Shown in pieces: positions 36,261-49,900 of a DNA stretch of 64,000 nucleotides. The stretch covers positions 13,082,001-13,146,000 of the forward strand of contig OZ059897.1 in the NCBI GenBank assembly GCA_964057225.1, in the 5' to 3' direction. This stretch comes from Auanema rhodensis (taxonomy: Eukaryota > Nematoda > Chromadorea > Rhabditida > Rhabditidae). The notes below the pieces were generated by a model. It ran no database searches, was not told the DNA's origin, and worked only from the letters and a program-made list of their open reading frames with translations. The stretch's first letter is position 1. Every line of letters starts with the position of its first letter. Both the position numbers and the translations under genes were made by a program.

Positions 36261-39026
36261 TTGAACATAAGTAATCTTTACTTTTATATTTTCCTTAATT
36301 GGCTATTTGAAGTATATGTTGATTCATTTTATTCTTTCATTCCTTCAAATCGAAGTTTTTTCTTTTCTTTGAAGTAATGAAGAGCCATACAATAATGTAA
36401 GTCTTTTCTTTCATTTCTTTGTTTTCCTTTCATGATGATGACATATGGAGAGGCACGAAAAGAGATATACGGAATTGCAAGCATGATGAAGACTATAAAC
36501 ATGAATTTCAACGACTTGTGCAGACATTTTCCAACATTCATTTTATCTTTATGTATAAGTATGTATATGCATATATCTAAATATATATAGATAGATATAT
36601 AAAGATGGATAGATAGATAGATAGATAGACATATGTATGTATGAAGTATGTATGTTAAGACAAAAAAAAAGTTGAAAAATGGAGGAAAGAATCGGGAAAT
36701 AAATCAACTTCTAAAGTTCTTTTTTTTAATTTCGCTTAAGTTATATGTAAGTGAACTAGATCTTTATGTACTTTTAATTTTTCAAATAACAGCAGTAAGA
36801 ATTGAATTGAATCGCTCTTCTTGTGAGTAAAAGCTAAAATGACGTCAATGAGACTAAGCAGGCTTCAACTTTTTTGTTCTTCATTGCCTCATTCAACTTC
36901 CTTGTTCTAAAAGTCTGCTGTATTCTAAAATTTGCAAAGAAAACCTTTTTCCATATATGTAGATAGTATTTTTTAAATTAATTATTTCATTCATATGTAA
37001 TTGTTACTTTATATATATATATATATATTTAAATTTATTAATTTCAGTACTCCCATCACCTCATTCTACTGGACGTCGTTTACCACCACTTCCACTTAAT
37101 TCAACTTATCTTGCTAGATTTCCAACAATGAATGTACCACCTCCAGCTCCTGTACCAAAGAATGATCATACTTTGTGTTTCATTGATGGTTTGAAATATA
37201 TTTATTTGATTTTCATATTTTCATTCGTTTGTAGGAATGACCGATTCGGTATTGGCTAGAAGTACGTTTGAGGAATCGTATTATGAAGATGATAGCATTA
37301 ACGGTAATTCATCTTACCGACGACAACGAAAATGTAATTCACAAATTCAAAAAAGAAAATACAAATTTACATTAATTTAAATGATTTCAGCATTTTTTTC
37401 GCCAGACGATTCATCGGGAGTCTCCTCATGCACAACATCGGATAGTGTAAATCCAACTCATCGAGTTCAATCTTCATTCATTCCTAGGTTAGTTAAATGA
37501 AGATAAGATTTGTTAAAGAAAATAACATATTTCTATTTTATTTGAAAATTAAAATAATTAATTTTTCAGACATCATGATGAATTACTTTTGGATATAGGT
37601 GATGCTGTTCATGTAGAACGAACTTGTGAAGATCATTGGTGTTATGGTTAGTAAAATAAACATTTATTCTTATATAATATATTATTTTTGTTTTTGATAT
37701 ATTTAACTATTTTATAAAATAAGGTTTATGTTTACAATTTTCAGGAACAAACCTTCGTACTAATCAGTCGGGTATTTTTCCATCAGCAGTTGTGTGCGAA
37801 ATCGATTTAGTAGAGGAAATCTGTTTAGGCGCATTGCCTACTAATGCAAATAGTAAGTATTTATTTCATTAAAAATATAATTATATTTTGTAATTTTAAT
37901 AGATTTAAAATAATTTTGTTGATGAAAAAAAAAGAATTTAAGTATATTCTTTCATTTATTTATTTTCAGAAGTTTTAACATCTGAACGTGATACATTCTA
38001 TCTTACAATGTTAGCATCAATAGAAGTTGCACATCACAAAGGAAATGATGTTCTCACGCAAGCTATGAATAAGGTATATTTCTTTATAATTCATTATAAA
38101 TGTATAAATTTTTAGTTTAAATATAAAAATTATTTAAAAAAATTATTTCTTTGTAAGTCTTATACAATATTATTTATTTTTTATTCTTTTTAGGTCTTAG
38201 CATTGTATAAGAATCGTGAAGAAATTATTGTACCACAAACAGTTCTTATGGAAATATCATTCAGAGGAATTCATGTGATTGATAAAAGAAAAAAGAATGT
38301 AAGTTTTTTTTTAAATAATCAGACTGTGTTTTCCCTTTTTTTCTATTCAAAGAAGAAAATATTATTTTTATTTTCAAAAATATATAGATGAAGATGTATA
38401 TACACAGTTATATATATATATATATGTATATCTAATCTTATTTTCAGTTTTTCCAATGTCCAACATTCGATTTCTTCTATAGCTTACAAAATATTTCATT
38501 CTGTGGAGCTCATCCAAAACAGTTAAAGTTCGTTTATATCGCATTTCTTTTTCCTTTTTTGACAAATTCTTTTTTGAAAAAAATAAACATATCAATAACT
38601 TTTCAGATATTTTGGTTTTATCACAAAACATCCATTACTGCCACGGTTTGCTTGTCATGTCTTTATGTCGAATATGACAACTCAGCCAATTGTTGAGTCA
38701 ATAGGGCAAGTTTTTATACAATTTTATAAAAAACATTACTAAACTTATATGAAACTTGATGAAAAATAGTTTCATCTATGCTTAAAAAAGAACGTGACTA
38801 ATCATATGTCGTATATCGATAGGTTCTATTTCTTTACAAATATGATTGTCCCGCATGAAGTGGAAATATTTTGTTTATTTTCGTTCAAGTTTCAATTATA
38901 TTTATAGATATTTCCTTTTCTGAAATTAATATAAAAATTGATTGTTTTTATAGGCGTGCTTTCAAACGTTCTTATGATGAATACATGGCTTTTGCTCATC
39001 CAACGGAAGACATTTATCTAGAATAG
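24922..39026 (+). CDS. jip-1: JNK-interacting scaffold protein JIP-1
   Basis: Twenty-three exons, from 24922-25002 to 38954-39026, close in frame to about 940 residues. The first half is acidic and low-complexity (long Asp/Glu runs near residues 9-20 and 195-215), followed by Pro/Ser-rich exons. A basic-plus-LxL stretch near residue 289-298 ([10 protein letters not shown]) is a candidate JNK-docking motif. The SH3 domain starts near 726 ([17 protein letters not shown], then HWCYGTNLRT and GIFPSAVV). The PTB/PID domain runs from about 785 to the end, with [34 protein letters not shown] and the JIP-1 C-terminus [12 protein letters not shown]1 tethers MKK7/JNK to kinesin-1 cargo. The ATG follows directly on an ATTAG acceptor, so it is either trans-spliced or upstream exons are missing. 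The last intron uses a GC donor. Exon 15 has two in-frame donors (ends 37303 or 37333). Confidence 0.93.
29065..29098. repeat. Perfect 16-bp-arm palindrome in a jip-1 intron
   Basis: ATATTTGAACTATATA, two bases (TG), then its exact reverse complement. A third, partial copy of the TTGAACTATATA arm follows near 29108. It could extrude as a hairpin, or be the remnant of a small palindromic element. It lies in the intron 27353-29843. Confidence 0.8.
31661..31675. promoter_or_regulatory. Double E-box in a jip-1 intron
   Basis: CACGTG-ATT-CACGTG: two identical palindromic E-boxes 9 bp apart, inside the intron 31469-32492. The spacing equals that of a second pair at 54188-54202. Candidate bHLH-zip (HLH-30/MXL type) binding site. 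Confidence 0.45.
32035..32180. other. GC-rich island in a jip-1 intron
   Basis: Contains GGGCCGGGCC and the 10-bp palindrome GTCGGCCGAC in otherwise AT-rich intron sequence (31469-32492). No tRNA cloverleaf and no spliceable frame were found. Possible intronic ncRNA or enhancer. Confidence 0.3.
33140..33301 (-). CDS. Possible nested antisense small ORF in the large jip-1 intron
   Basis: A 53-codon minus-strand ORF starting [18 protein letters not shown] and rich in Arg and Gln, in a patch that is clearly more GC-rich than the intron around it. The frame stays open upstream of the ATG to an acceptor-like TTTCTTTCCAAG. The opposite strand is also open with coding-like codons (37 codons), so the true strand is uncertain. 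No family is recognised. It may be an exon of a nested gene, a conserved regulatory block, or chance. Confidence 0.2.
   Translation of the reverse strand: MRRRQQLSSSDGTRPPSFARHQRRQHGQKTNFLNFPLFIVNSVELVNSVEVEL
36223..36257. repeat. (GA)n microsatellite
   Basis: About 35 nt of pure GA dinucleotide. A second GA run lies at about 50425-50446. Confidence 0.9.
36606..36630. repeat. (GATA)n tetranucleotide repeat
   Basis: About six tandem GATA units, followed by ATGT/TATG-type degenerate repeats. Confidence 0.85.
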
Positions 39027-39254
39027 TTGTCAATACAATATATATTCTTCTGTCATTTTTCTTCTATCAAATTTAGCTCAATCACTATTTCTCAAATATT
39101 TTTCTAAAAATATTTTCTTTTATTTCAATATAACATTGTTAAACTTACAGCTAGGCTTTACTATATTTATTGTGAATATATATAACATTTGTATAATATA
39201 CATACTCATAAGTCATGTTAACGGGTAACAATTCTGTCAAGTTTTTGACTCTAA

Positions 39255-39286
<32 letters not shown>

Positions 39287-39310
39287 TTTTTTTTTCTCTC
39301 TCTCTCTCTC
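39255..39310. repeat. (CT)n microsatellite, probably in the jip-1 3' flank
   Basis: CT dinucleotide repeat interrupted by one TAT and one T-run, about 230 nt after the jip-1 stop. Confidence 0.85.
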
Positions 39311-40239
39311 GATATATATCTATATATATATCTTTCTTATTCCTTTTCTCTCTGTTAATTCATATTTCCATGATAAACCTTGAGATTTCATGTTGTAAAC
39401 AACAAGCTAGAATATAAATTTTTAATAATTTCAATTGTGTTATTTTTATTAAATATCTTATATAAATTTTATTTGAGTTAGCAAAGTAGTAGAGGATGTA
39501 AACCAGGATCGTAACATTGAATGAAATGACTAAAGCTTGCCATATGCTTTGAAAATAAAGTTGAGAAAGCTCACACAACCATTAATTATCTAGGGAAATA
39601 ATAATTAAATTAAACTGTTTTTCTGATGTAATATTGTGAACTATTATGCCAAGGCATAGCTTAAATTCTTTGGTAAATGGAATGAAAAACAAGCAATATC
39701 TACCTTAAATTGCAATATATTCATAAAATCCTTGAAAATTTGCGAAAAAAATAACAAAACGGATTAAACTCATCGTATTTTCCCCCTATTTTAGTATGTA
39801 TTTGAATTTATTTTTCACTAATGTAAGATAAGGTTGAAGCTAATGCTCTTGCAGATGCATCTCGAAAACTAAATGCTTGCTGAGGTTTTTTCCCTCCCTC
39901 TGCACAGCTTGTGGAGAATTCTGAATTAGCTAGTACTGCGTCGTCTTTTAGTTATTCATTCGTTGTTCTTTGTTTTCATACACCTTCATAAGACATTTCT
40001 TCTTATGTTATTCATGTTCGGAATGTCACATAGCTGATTTTATAGATACCTGTATGAGAGAATTAGAAATAGGGAGTATAAGTAAGTAAGAGAATAAAAG
40101 AAAATTGACGGTGAATATGCCTCTAGATAACTTTGCTCTCTCATATGATGTATGCAGATGTGGTTTAAAAGAGCAAAAATTGTTAGATTTTTGAAAAGAG
40201 ATGGAGAGTGAAAGGGAAAGAACTGCTTCCGAGAGACAT

Positions 40240-40740
40240 ATAAACTAGAAGAAAATTATTGGGAGAGAGAGAGAGAGAGAAAGAGCAAAGGAAAAAGAAG
40301 AAGAATAGAAAAAGAGATAGAGAAAACGAAATGAGAGCAAAGCAGTAACCACGAGTGAAGACGACGGGAAGAAAGATGAGTTGAACAAGAGCGACAATCT
40401 GAATTTCCGCGTAGGCTATTCCTTTTTTGATCTTTTCAATTTAACTTGTAATTATTTTGTCATAAAATATTTTTAGCATTGTAAAACAAGCGATTGATGA
40501 CGAATAGGCCAAATAATAAAAGAAAAAGTGAAATAGAGGGGTGGAGAGTATGAAAGAGAGAGAGAGATATAGAGAGAGGCATTGAATTTGAAGAAATCAC
40601 GAAAAAGCATGCATATTAAGAACAAAAAGAGTGGGAAAGAGGGACAGTGAGAGAGAGAGAGAGGAAAAGAGAGAGAGAGAGAAATAAAAAGTGATCGAAA
40701 GATAGAGAGAAACACGAAAAAGAGATGAGCCAAGCATGGC
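40240..40740. repeat. Purine-rich (GA-type) low-complexity block
   Basis: Several GA/GAGAAA runs over half a kilobase. The Ser/Leu/Phe-rich open frame on the opposite strand is only a by-product of the CT repeat. Confidence 0.8.
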
Positions 40741-43715
40741 CACAAGTAAGATGACGAAGTCGAAGTTATTTATTTTCTAGATGTTTTCCCTTTTTTCCTC
40801 TAAAAAGAAGTTAAACCAACTTTTGTTTATTTCAGCTTATTTTCAGGTTTTACTCAAGTTTTAGAGCCCTCTTTTCACTACTGACTATTAAACATCCTTT
40901 AGACTATCATTTTGCAGTTCTCCACAAATTTCTTTGATGATTATGTATCATTACTCTTATTTCATTTTTTCAGATTTTTAGAAGAAAAAGTAATTCATTC
41001 CTTTCTTTTTTTATTATTTTTGCAGAATATTTATTTCATTTTATAGATATATGTATATGTATATTTTCCGGTAAAATGAGGTAAATCATAATCTTTATTT
41101 GGCCATTTATACGAATTTTACTTCCTTTTACTTTTCATGTGCCATGTCTTCTTAACTTCAGTCGTTTAAATTCAAAAAAAATGAGATAAATGGAAATTCA
41201 ATAATAATTTATTTTTGATTTTAGCTTTTATTCAACCATTTTAAAATAACAGAATTTTTCTACTAATTGCTTGACTTATCCGAACAAACAGACTCCGACA
41301 TCATCCTATTTCTTTTCAATCGTATTGGTTGTATTATTTTTCTTGTTAAAAATTAATTTTTTATTTCATTTTCGTTCATTTCTATCATTCATTCAGCAAG
41401 TTATATAACTCTATAAATATAAATGCTTCGTTGAAATTAAAGAAGCTTGTCGTTCTACCTACATATAGCCTCAGGGTAATTACAAGATTCCAAAAAAAAC
41501 GATGACCAACAAAAACAAAAAAAAAGAATAATAGGCGGACACAAACGAACCGTGGGGAATACGTTTAGCTGCATCCGATTTTTTGGTCATCCTCTTCTTC
41601 TTTTTCGTCTTTGAGGACAACGACATCATCTTCCAACTTCATTTTATTCTATTATAATTCCCGAGAGGAGTAGAATATGAAATTCTGTGTGTCTTCCCTC
41701 CTTCTTCCCTCTTTCATTCAGTTTTCTAATTTTTGAGTGAAAAAAAAACCTTTCGGACCTTTTTGTAATCTTTGTGAGAAAAAAACAAGAGAAGGCGTTG
41801 AAAACGACGAAAAAATACTAATTTTTTGAAATTTCTTTGCTTGTAAATCCTCCGATGGTCTGTTTTTTTTATCCTCGCGTATGCATGCATATTCCATTCA
41901 GTCACAGTTTTTTCCATTTTTGGCTCACAATTCTATTTAGATCGAGTTTTGAAAGGAAAAAAATATTTAAAAATAAAAATTTCCTTGTTCTGTAGTGGTA
42001 GACAGATAGATACTATGCATGTGCATCGTTCTCAAATTTCTTGAAAAGCGATGAGCAAAGTAGGTTCAGACAGAAAGTAGTAAACGAAACCCAGAGGGAG
42101 CTATTAACATCCTTCCTTTGTACCTGCTTTTCTCATCTATTTCTCAACACACAATGAGTGTGATTTTGCAGATGAAGTAATATCCTGACGAAACTCAAAG
42201 GAAGAGCAGGAATTACATTTGAACTTCTTCAAGGGGAAAATTGCTTCCGATATCATTTTGCACCGTTTGATCTGAACTCAGCATTATATTTTCTTTCAAT
42301 TATCTCCATATTATACTTTAAAAAATAGTTTTATAATTATTCCATGAATTTAAGTCCATATTCATTCAAAGTGCTGACTTTTTCCATAATTTCATCGTCA
42401 ATTTCAACACAACAATTATTATATTTGAAAGCTTGTTCTTCTCACGTCCGTAGCAGGAACAGCCTGAATAAACGTTTCGTCAACTTAACCAGGTCCAGCC
42501 AGTCTTATTATAGATTTGAAAGAATTGTCGCCTATGATGTTTGTATAAATCTAAAAAGTTTCCAAAATGGTTAAATTCGTCCTATTCGTACAAATCATTC
42601 TCTTCTGAATGTTTCAACTCACACATCAAAACTCAAATTCAAATTTTGATATTGTTATTATTTCCATTTATTTTGACAGATGTAAGCTGAGATACTGACT
42701 AGTATTTCAAATAATTAATAATATAATTATATTTATATATTATTAATGTTAAATCATTTAAAAATCTCAGATATCTTTCTCTCAATAACTGATTTCAGAA
42801 TATCTGTACAATACAACTTTCCTACCCATATCATTTCACTTTGCTTTGTCTTCATAACTATACAATTTGCTTTTCTTGCCTTTTTCTTTCTTTCTTTTTT
42901 ACTTTTCAACTTAAGTTTCGTTACTCTTAACTTTTAAAATATTCTCTTTTATATGTTCTTTGTAAAGTTTATACCTCATTAACATCTTCAACTACTTCAA
43001 TTTATATTTTCATCTCAATCTTTCATCTTCAAAACAATACAATTCATCTTTTTTCACTGTTGGATTTTTTTTTCAAAAAAGATACTTTAAATGCTATTTC
43101 TCCATTAATTCTTTAGTTTTCTTCATTTGTAAAATATCTTTTTCCTGTGCCTTTCTCTCTGTACTCCTCCCACATCCGTCCATGTGTGCAATGTTACTAT
43201 ATTTTTCCTTATTTCTTTTTCTCTCTCTCTCTCTTTCTCTTTATTCCCTCCCTCCCCTCATTTCTCCCTCTCAGTCTATTTTTATTTATATCCTATTCCC
43301 TGCTTTTCTTATGTATTTTGCCTCATTTTTAAATTTCAATATGTTCTAGTCTTTTTACTCTACATTTATTATGCTACGTATATAACTATGCTTACATATA
43401 CATATACATATATATGTCTATACACTATATAGGTATATGCTCTAAACTAATTTTGAACTTATTCAAAAGCATTTAACTATATATCATCATATAAACAGAC
43501 TATATATAATATATAATATATAGATATAGATAGATATAGCACTATCTGGATCTTCTTCTTCTTTTTCTACATACTCTTATTCACAAAAAAAAAATTGTAT
43601 TCCTATGAGTACCGTTGAAAAATATTTTTCTTTCTTTTTAACTAATAATTTGCTTCCAAACACCAATAAGTATGCAACCGCTATCGTAGGCACCAAAGTA
43701 ATAAATGACATTGTT

Positions 43716-43729
43716 CACGTAACTACGTG
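43716..43729. promoter_or_regulatory. ACGT-type inverted repeat near the distal tetraspan promoter
   Basis: CACGTA-AC-TACGTG, a 6-bp-arm inverted repeat about 190 bp upstream of the distal first exon at 43921. Candidate promoter element only. Confidence 0.35.
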
Positions 43730-43920
43730 TAAACTACTTCATATTCTAATTTTAATATTATATTATGTTATTACTCATTTATTTATATACATATATATTG
43801 AATATTTTACTTTTTTTTATATATTATATACATATTCAATTATTTTGTTGTATTTTGCTTTATTTTATTTAGTTTAGTAATTCAATAATTTACTAATTAT
43901 GTTAAACTAATTTAGAAGAT

Positions 43921-46900
43921 ATGCCGTCCTCTGCACTTCTCACAATACCGGATGCCCATATGGGCCGGAAGCGGCGTGTATCAGATTTTCCGCATCGAAA
44001 GTGAGTTCCATACTTTCTTAATTTATATAATATTTACAATAAAATGCTTTATTTGAATTTATTATATAAGAATAATTTATTAAAAATATTTGATTTATCA
44101 TATATACATGTGTATAGGCATATATATAATATATATAATACATATAATATATATAATATATTATACGATGTTCTTGTATTTGGGTCAAACATTTGAAAAT
44201 AAATTTGTTAGGATTTTCATTTAAAAAAAAACAGAAAGTGCTTTGTGAATTGTCGTCAAAGTAGAAACAAAAAAATCCGCTAACGAAATTTCAACTTTAT
44301 AAAAAATTTATTCCTAAAACGGAAAAGACCATTATAAAAATGTTCATATATTACCAATTTTCTCCGCAATTTCTTTTACTGTTCGATTATTTGATGTCTT
44401 GTTTCTGAATTTTTGACATGTTCTAAGAAGATGAAAAAGAAAACTAGTTTTCAACATAATTGCCAAAATATTGAAAATTGTAAAAGAGGTTGGCGTACGT
44501 AGTATGTTAAGAGAGGGCTCTCTCTATACATATGTAGTATCTAGTATATATACATATACACATATTTGCAATTAGAACAGATTTTCGTCCAAATATTCAA
44601 AATATCAATTTGACACGAGTGCACTTTAGAAGCATAAAAACTTTTTTCCTCTTCTTCCTTCTAGTTCCTAGTCATTTAAAGATTTTTTTTATTGTTAGAA
44701 TGTTTTGAATAGGAAAAATGAACTGAAAATTGAGCATAGTATGCATATATTGTGCAAATATGTAGATATAAATAATACAAAAGGAAAATTGATACGACAT
44801 TCATAAACATAATTTTTTTTAAATTTTCTGATGTATAACCTTTAATATATTTTTGAGAAAATAAGATTGATTCAAAGAAAAAAATATATATGTTGTATAA
44901 TATAATATTAACTATATACAATATGAATAGTATGTATGTATGTATGTATACTTAATTAAAATTATTCTATTTCTATTTTAAATTTTTATGAAATTCAAAA
45001 TCTATCAAGATAACTATAATATTATGTATTTTTCAAACGTATCTATGACATACATATGTATATAGATAACATAAATACATATATTTCATATAGTACAATT
45101 CATTTCCTATTGTTTTTGCCTTCGTAACCCTTTCTTAAATGTAAAAAAATAAAAAGCTTCGTAGGAATAAGATAAGATGGCAGAAAGATAATCAGATGCT
45201 GTGACACTGATGAAATTATTTTACTGTTTGTCTATCTTTTCAATCTATTAGTCTAAATATTGTTTTTTTTTAATTTGTATTGTCTATATATCATGTTAAG
45301 AGATGATGCATACAATTACTGTTGTTTTGTACCTTAAGTTCACTAGTCTCTTATAAACTATAAGAGAAAACTTTTAAAAATAAAAATTAAATTGATTGTC
45401 AATAACAAAATGTGCAAATAGAAAAGCTCTTTACATTATTTGTTCTCTTTCGATCGTACTTTATCTAATTCAGCTTCTTAGCTTAGCTTTCTCATACTTC
45501 TCACATGTGTCTCATTTCTACTTTTATATATTTTCATTGTATTTTTAATGAAATTTAGCAATATACATGTATCTATACACGAATATATGTACATGTACCT
45601 TGTTTTGCCCTTTTATAATTTCTGTAAAAACTATAAATTTGCTATTTTCTCCTAAATTTCGTTCAAACAAATGAAATATATTGAACATATTGTTTTTGAT
45701 TTGATCAATTTTATATTCTTATAGTCTTCAATATATTAAAAATAATTGAAACTATTTATATATCTATATATTTACATAATGTTGATGAGATAGAAATTTG
45801 AAATATGTTTTGGATAATTTGAAAATATATCTGAAAACTTAAGTGAACGTATCGTCATGTATTGAAATTAGAATGATTATTTAGTTTTTTTTTCATTAAA
45901 TTCCACTATATAACAGCTATCAGTTATCTTCATTCAGAGAAAAAAAAAGTAAATCAGAAATAAAGATAAAGTGGAAGAAAGAAGTAATATTACGAAAGGG
46001 AATATCATCAAGTGAATTATATTTTTTTTTACTTTTCTCTGAATGAATATTATCTGTTTTTATATAAAGCAGCAGCAAAACGACATAAATGAACATGTTT
46101 TTTTATAATTTAAAGAAAAAAACAAATAATCTATCTCATGAGAATACCATATATATATGCATATATATATGTTTATATTTAAGATCAATTACTTTCTCAA
46201 TCTAAAAGATGCTGAATGACATTACAGACAGTGTGTGGTAGTCAACATAAAACTCATTAACTTATCATTTATTTTTTTACTCTAAATATTACTTAAAAGT
46301 TGACATTTTTCTTTTTTATTTGATTTAAAAAATAAAATTTATTACTTAATAACTGTGGACTTATATGTTAATCAATTTGTTTTTTTTATAATTATTTGAT
46401 TATAAATTTAAATAATTGTCTGTACTGTTATCATTATTTTGATAATTAAAGTTGCAACCAGCTGTGCTCATCTGCTACAAAAATAAACAAAAAGAAGATT
46501 TTTTTTTTGCTCATTTATAGATCATTTCTTCTTCATTTTAATATTTCTATCTCACATTAATACGTTTTGTCTTGGGTATTGAACCGAATATTAACTTCCG
46601 CTATTAACTTTTCTTTTCCGCCTGGTGAAGCATTAAGAAAATATATATTTCACTATATTATATAGTAGATATTCACATTAGTTGTAAGTAAGAAAGGATA
46701 AGACAATATAATAATAGAAGCAATGTCATCAGCTTATTTAGTTCAAATGTGTTAAGACGAGTATCATATAGAATATGAAATATGTAAAGTTTTTTTTTAC
46801 TTTAATGTATCGAATATATCATTCAAATTCTATTGTTCAATATTCTTTAAAATATTAATAATTCTTTGGAAAATTTATTAGCTTCTGCTAAATATTACCA

Positions 46901-49900
46901 GATAGAAAAATTTAATTAATGGATTTCACATGCATGCTCAACATATCAGACCAATGGAATGAAGTCATAGCTAAGAAAGTCATTCAAAATATTCCATTAA
47001 GTTGATTTGGGCTTCTCTAATTCTCTATATCTTACAATGTATTTTCTTTTCTCAATACTCGATCCATTTCTTTTTCACTTTTGATCTGTTGTCGACTCTT
47101 AACCCTGAGACCATCTCTCACATCTCATTCGTTTATTTGTAAAGTTTCTTTGCTTTTCTAGAGAGATCAAAGCTATCATCTGATTGGTTCCATAACATCG
47201 AGATTTGGTATCCTAGTCAAATTGCAGCATTATGGCTTCTACTTCCTTTCGTTAACATCTTATTTATTTTTTTATTTTATAACTTGTACGATACTCTTGC
47301 ATTTTTACTTATTGCCCTTCAAGCTCGCCTCGTCAAGCAGTGATGTTCATGCATGAACACATGAACTTCATTTTTCAAGTTTCCTTTTTATCTTCCTCTT
47401 GACAGCCTACGTAGAATACTCATAAGTTATGAAAGAAACTAATCTGCAGAGAAATTTCTGAAACTGAGCTAGAATCTTGATGTGGAAGTACACACGTGGC
47501 TCTTCAAAAGCTTTATGTTAAAACTTGGTTTTCCTTTTTTGTCATTTTCATCTCCCTATACTCTCATCCTCTACTTCATTTACCATTCAACTTCTCAGTA
47601 TCCTTTCATTTTCACTGCTTTAACTCGTTTGAAGTAACTTGTCTACTGCAGACCATAAACTTGAAATCGGTTCTCTCATACCCCTCTTTGTCTCACTCCG
47701 TTCATTGTATGAGCTCATGCCGCATACTCTACTGATCCGTTTGCCCTTAAAGCAGTTCAGATGTATGTATATAACGACTTTTTCTTTTAAAGTCATATAA
47801 TATTATTAAATCCCAAGAGGCCCAGCAACTCTCTGGACTCTATGTTAGTGCAATTTTTTTTCTGGTCAGTCTCTATAAACCTCGAAGCTGACCTTTCTCT
47901 ATCATAAGTTCAACTACATCACATTCATATTAGATAGCTAGAGATCATTTTAAAAAAGCCAACATATACCATTGTTATTCAACAACTATATAAATCTTAT
48001 TTATAACTAGCATTAGTTGCAAGTTTTACTTTTTTATTATTTATTTTTATTTGGAGTTTGTGAATCTAATAGCCTTGAAATGAGGATGGTTCACCCAATT
48101 TATCCTTCTATCTCCTGTTGTCAACTTCCTGTTTTTCTCTATTTGATTCTTTATTACTTTTTTCTATTAGAGCTTTCTGGTTGAATGATTACAGCATTTT
48201 ACCTTGAAACAAAGCGCATTTACTGAGATTTTGTTTATTATTGGCTTGCCAAACCCTAAGAAAACATTGGCTGTTCTGAATTCTTTAATTATCTTTCATG
48301 TTCGTTTATTTTACCTTTCATCCCTTCCTTGGACATAAAAAAACAATGTGTGTGGAATTAAGTTTTTGTTATAAGCACATCCATGTTCTAACAAATTAAT
48401 GTCAAAAGCAACTTCTAGTTAGTTAGATTTCTGGAAATCAAACTTTCTCACTAACAGATATGTTTTCCCTATTTTAACTTTTTTTTTCGTCGAAGAATTC
48501 ACAACCTGCTCAAGAAAAATTACTAGACGGAACTAACATTTCTTTGATATCGTAATTTATCTTATTGAAATATAAACTATTTACTAATTGTTTTTTAAAA
48601 AATATTTTCAATCATATGAATGCATATGCCAAGTCTTGTGATGAGCAAATCAACTTTGAAACATCAACAACTTTCTAACATTCATACGGATATGCTTTTC
48701 ACAATTTTTTTATAAGTTATAACATAAGTATATATCATTATGTACTCTTTCTATGCATTATTTGATGTTTAAACTGTGAGATTTGAACATAGCTCATAAA
48801 TACTATCCCAACAAAGATTTGGTTTTAACATTGAAAAGGAAGGATAGGTCATCATTTGGATCAAAACAGATTTCTCATGTATGTTGTTGAGCCGAAGTTG
48901 ATAAATTGGCTGGTTAAGCAACCTAATACTATAAGATCTTTGGATTTTTAAAAGAAAAACATAAATACATTCCACATTTTTAGAATATTGAAACTATTCA
49001 TAGATATTATAAACTAAAATAATTTACTTCTTTTAATTAATCAATCAAATAACTTTTTATGATAAATATTATTAAAACATATCAAAATAATTAAATAATG
49101 ATATATATGCATTTTGATTGTATTTAATAATGAAATGAAAGCTTAAAGCATCTGTTAAAACACCTGCTATCAGCTGAAAGTTCAATTGTTCTTTTCCTAT
49201 ATACATTAGTCTTTTACTAAATATTATAGTTCATTCTATCTTTATATAATAATGTTTATTATTAAAATATTTTAATCTAAATCTAGATTCTAAATATTCT
49301 TTTATTTCTTCTTTCAATATATCAAATAAATAATACTATTGATACATGAACTTTCATTATTTGCTTTAAGCTTGTTAAGATTACAACAATCTGATCAATA
49401 TCAATGAGAATGTCTAATCTAATTAATTATCTATTTTATATATTTCTTTTAAACTAATTCTTTCAAAAACTAAATAAACTAAATCAATAACTCATTTCCA
49501 ACTTTGTAATCTAACTGATTTTACTTTTTTTTTTCTCAAATGAATCGTCTTTTCTGCCGATTTCCTTAATTTGTTGTTCCTTCTCCTTTGTTACTTGTTA
49601 TATGTTAAAAATTCCGAAAGCACAATCCCACTTGCTATTCCTTTTTCTTTTTTCTTCTTTCTTCTTCCAATATTCAAAATTTCAGCTAATTTATCTTTTT
49701 TTGTCGCTTATTTTTAGACTTCACTTGTTTCAATCAGTCAGTCCATTGATATCAAAAAGCTATTATTCTTCCTTTCTTTAGTCATTTATCTTTTTCTGCT
49801 TACTTTTACTACTTTTTCGTTCAGTTTATACTTTATCATAGTCGTATAATCTTAGTTTCAACTATACTTTGAATATTTATAAATTATATTAATTAATATT

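Larger units (their letters stand above)
32549..37047 (+). other. 4.5-kb jip-1 intron
   Basis: The largest jip-1 intron. The patches 33140-33340 and 33770-33890 are GC-richer and partly open. From 34 kb on it is T-rich, and it ends with GA and GATA simple repeats (36223-36257, 36606-36630). No jip-1 exon fitting the required phase was seen inside. Confidence 0.5.
39027..43920. other. Intergenic stretch between jip-1 and the tetraspan gene A
   Basis: Nearly 4.9 kb without a convincing gene. It contains a CT microsatellite just after jip-1 (39255-39310), a long purine-rich block (about 40240-40740), and CT-rich tracts (about 43200-43280). A 25-codon minus-strand ORF (near 41642-41565, MKLEDDVVVLKDEKEEEDDQ and a short tail) looks coding-like, but I cannot splice it to anything. 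Confidence 0.5.

Noticed and set aside
40473-40745. 90-codon minus-strand ORF
   Set aside because: A translation of the GA microsatellite block, giving Leu-Ser-Phe repeats.
43147-43432. Hydrophobic plus-strand ORFs before the tetraspan A distal exon
   Set aside because: They derive from a CT-rich tract and overlap each other in two frames.
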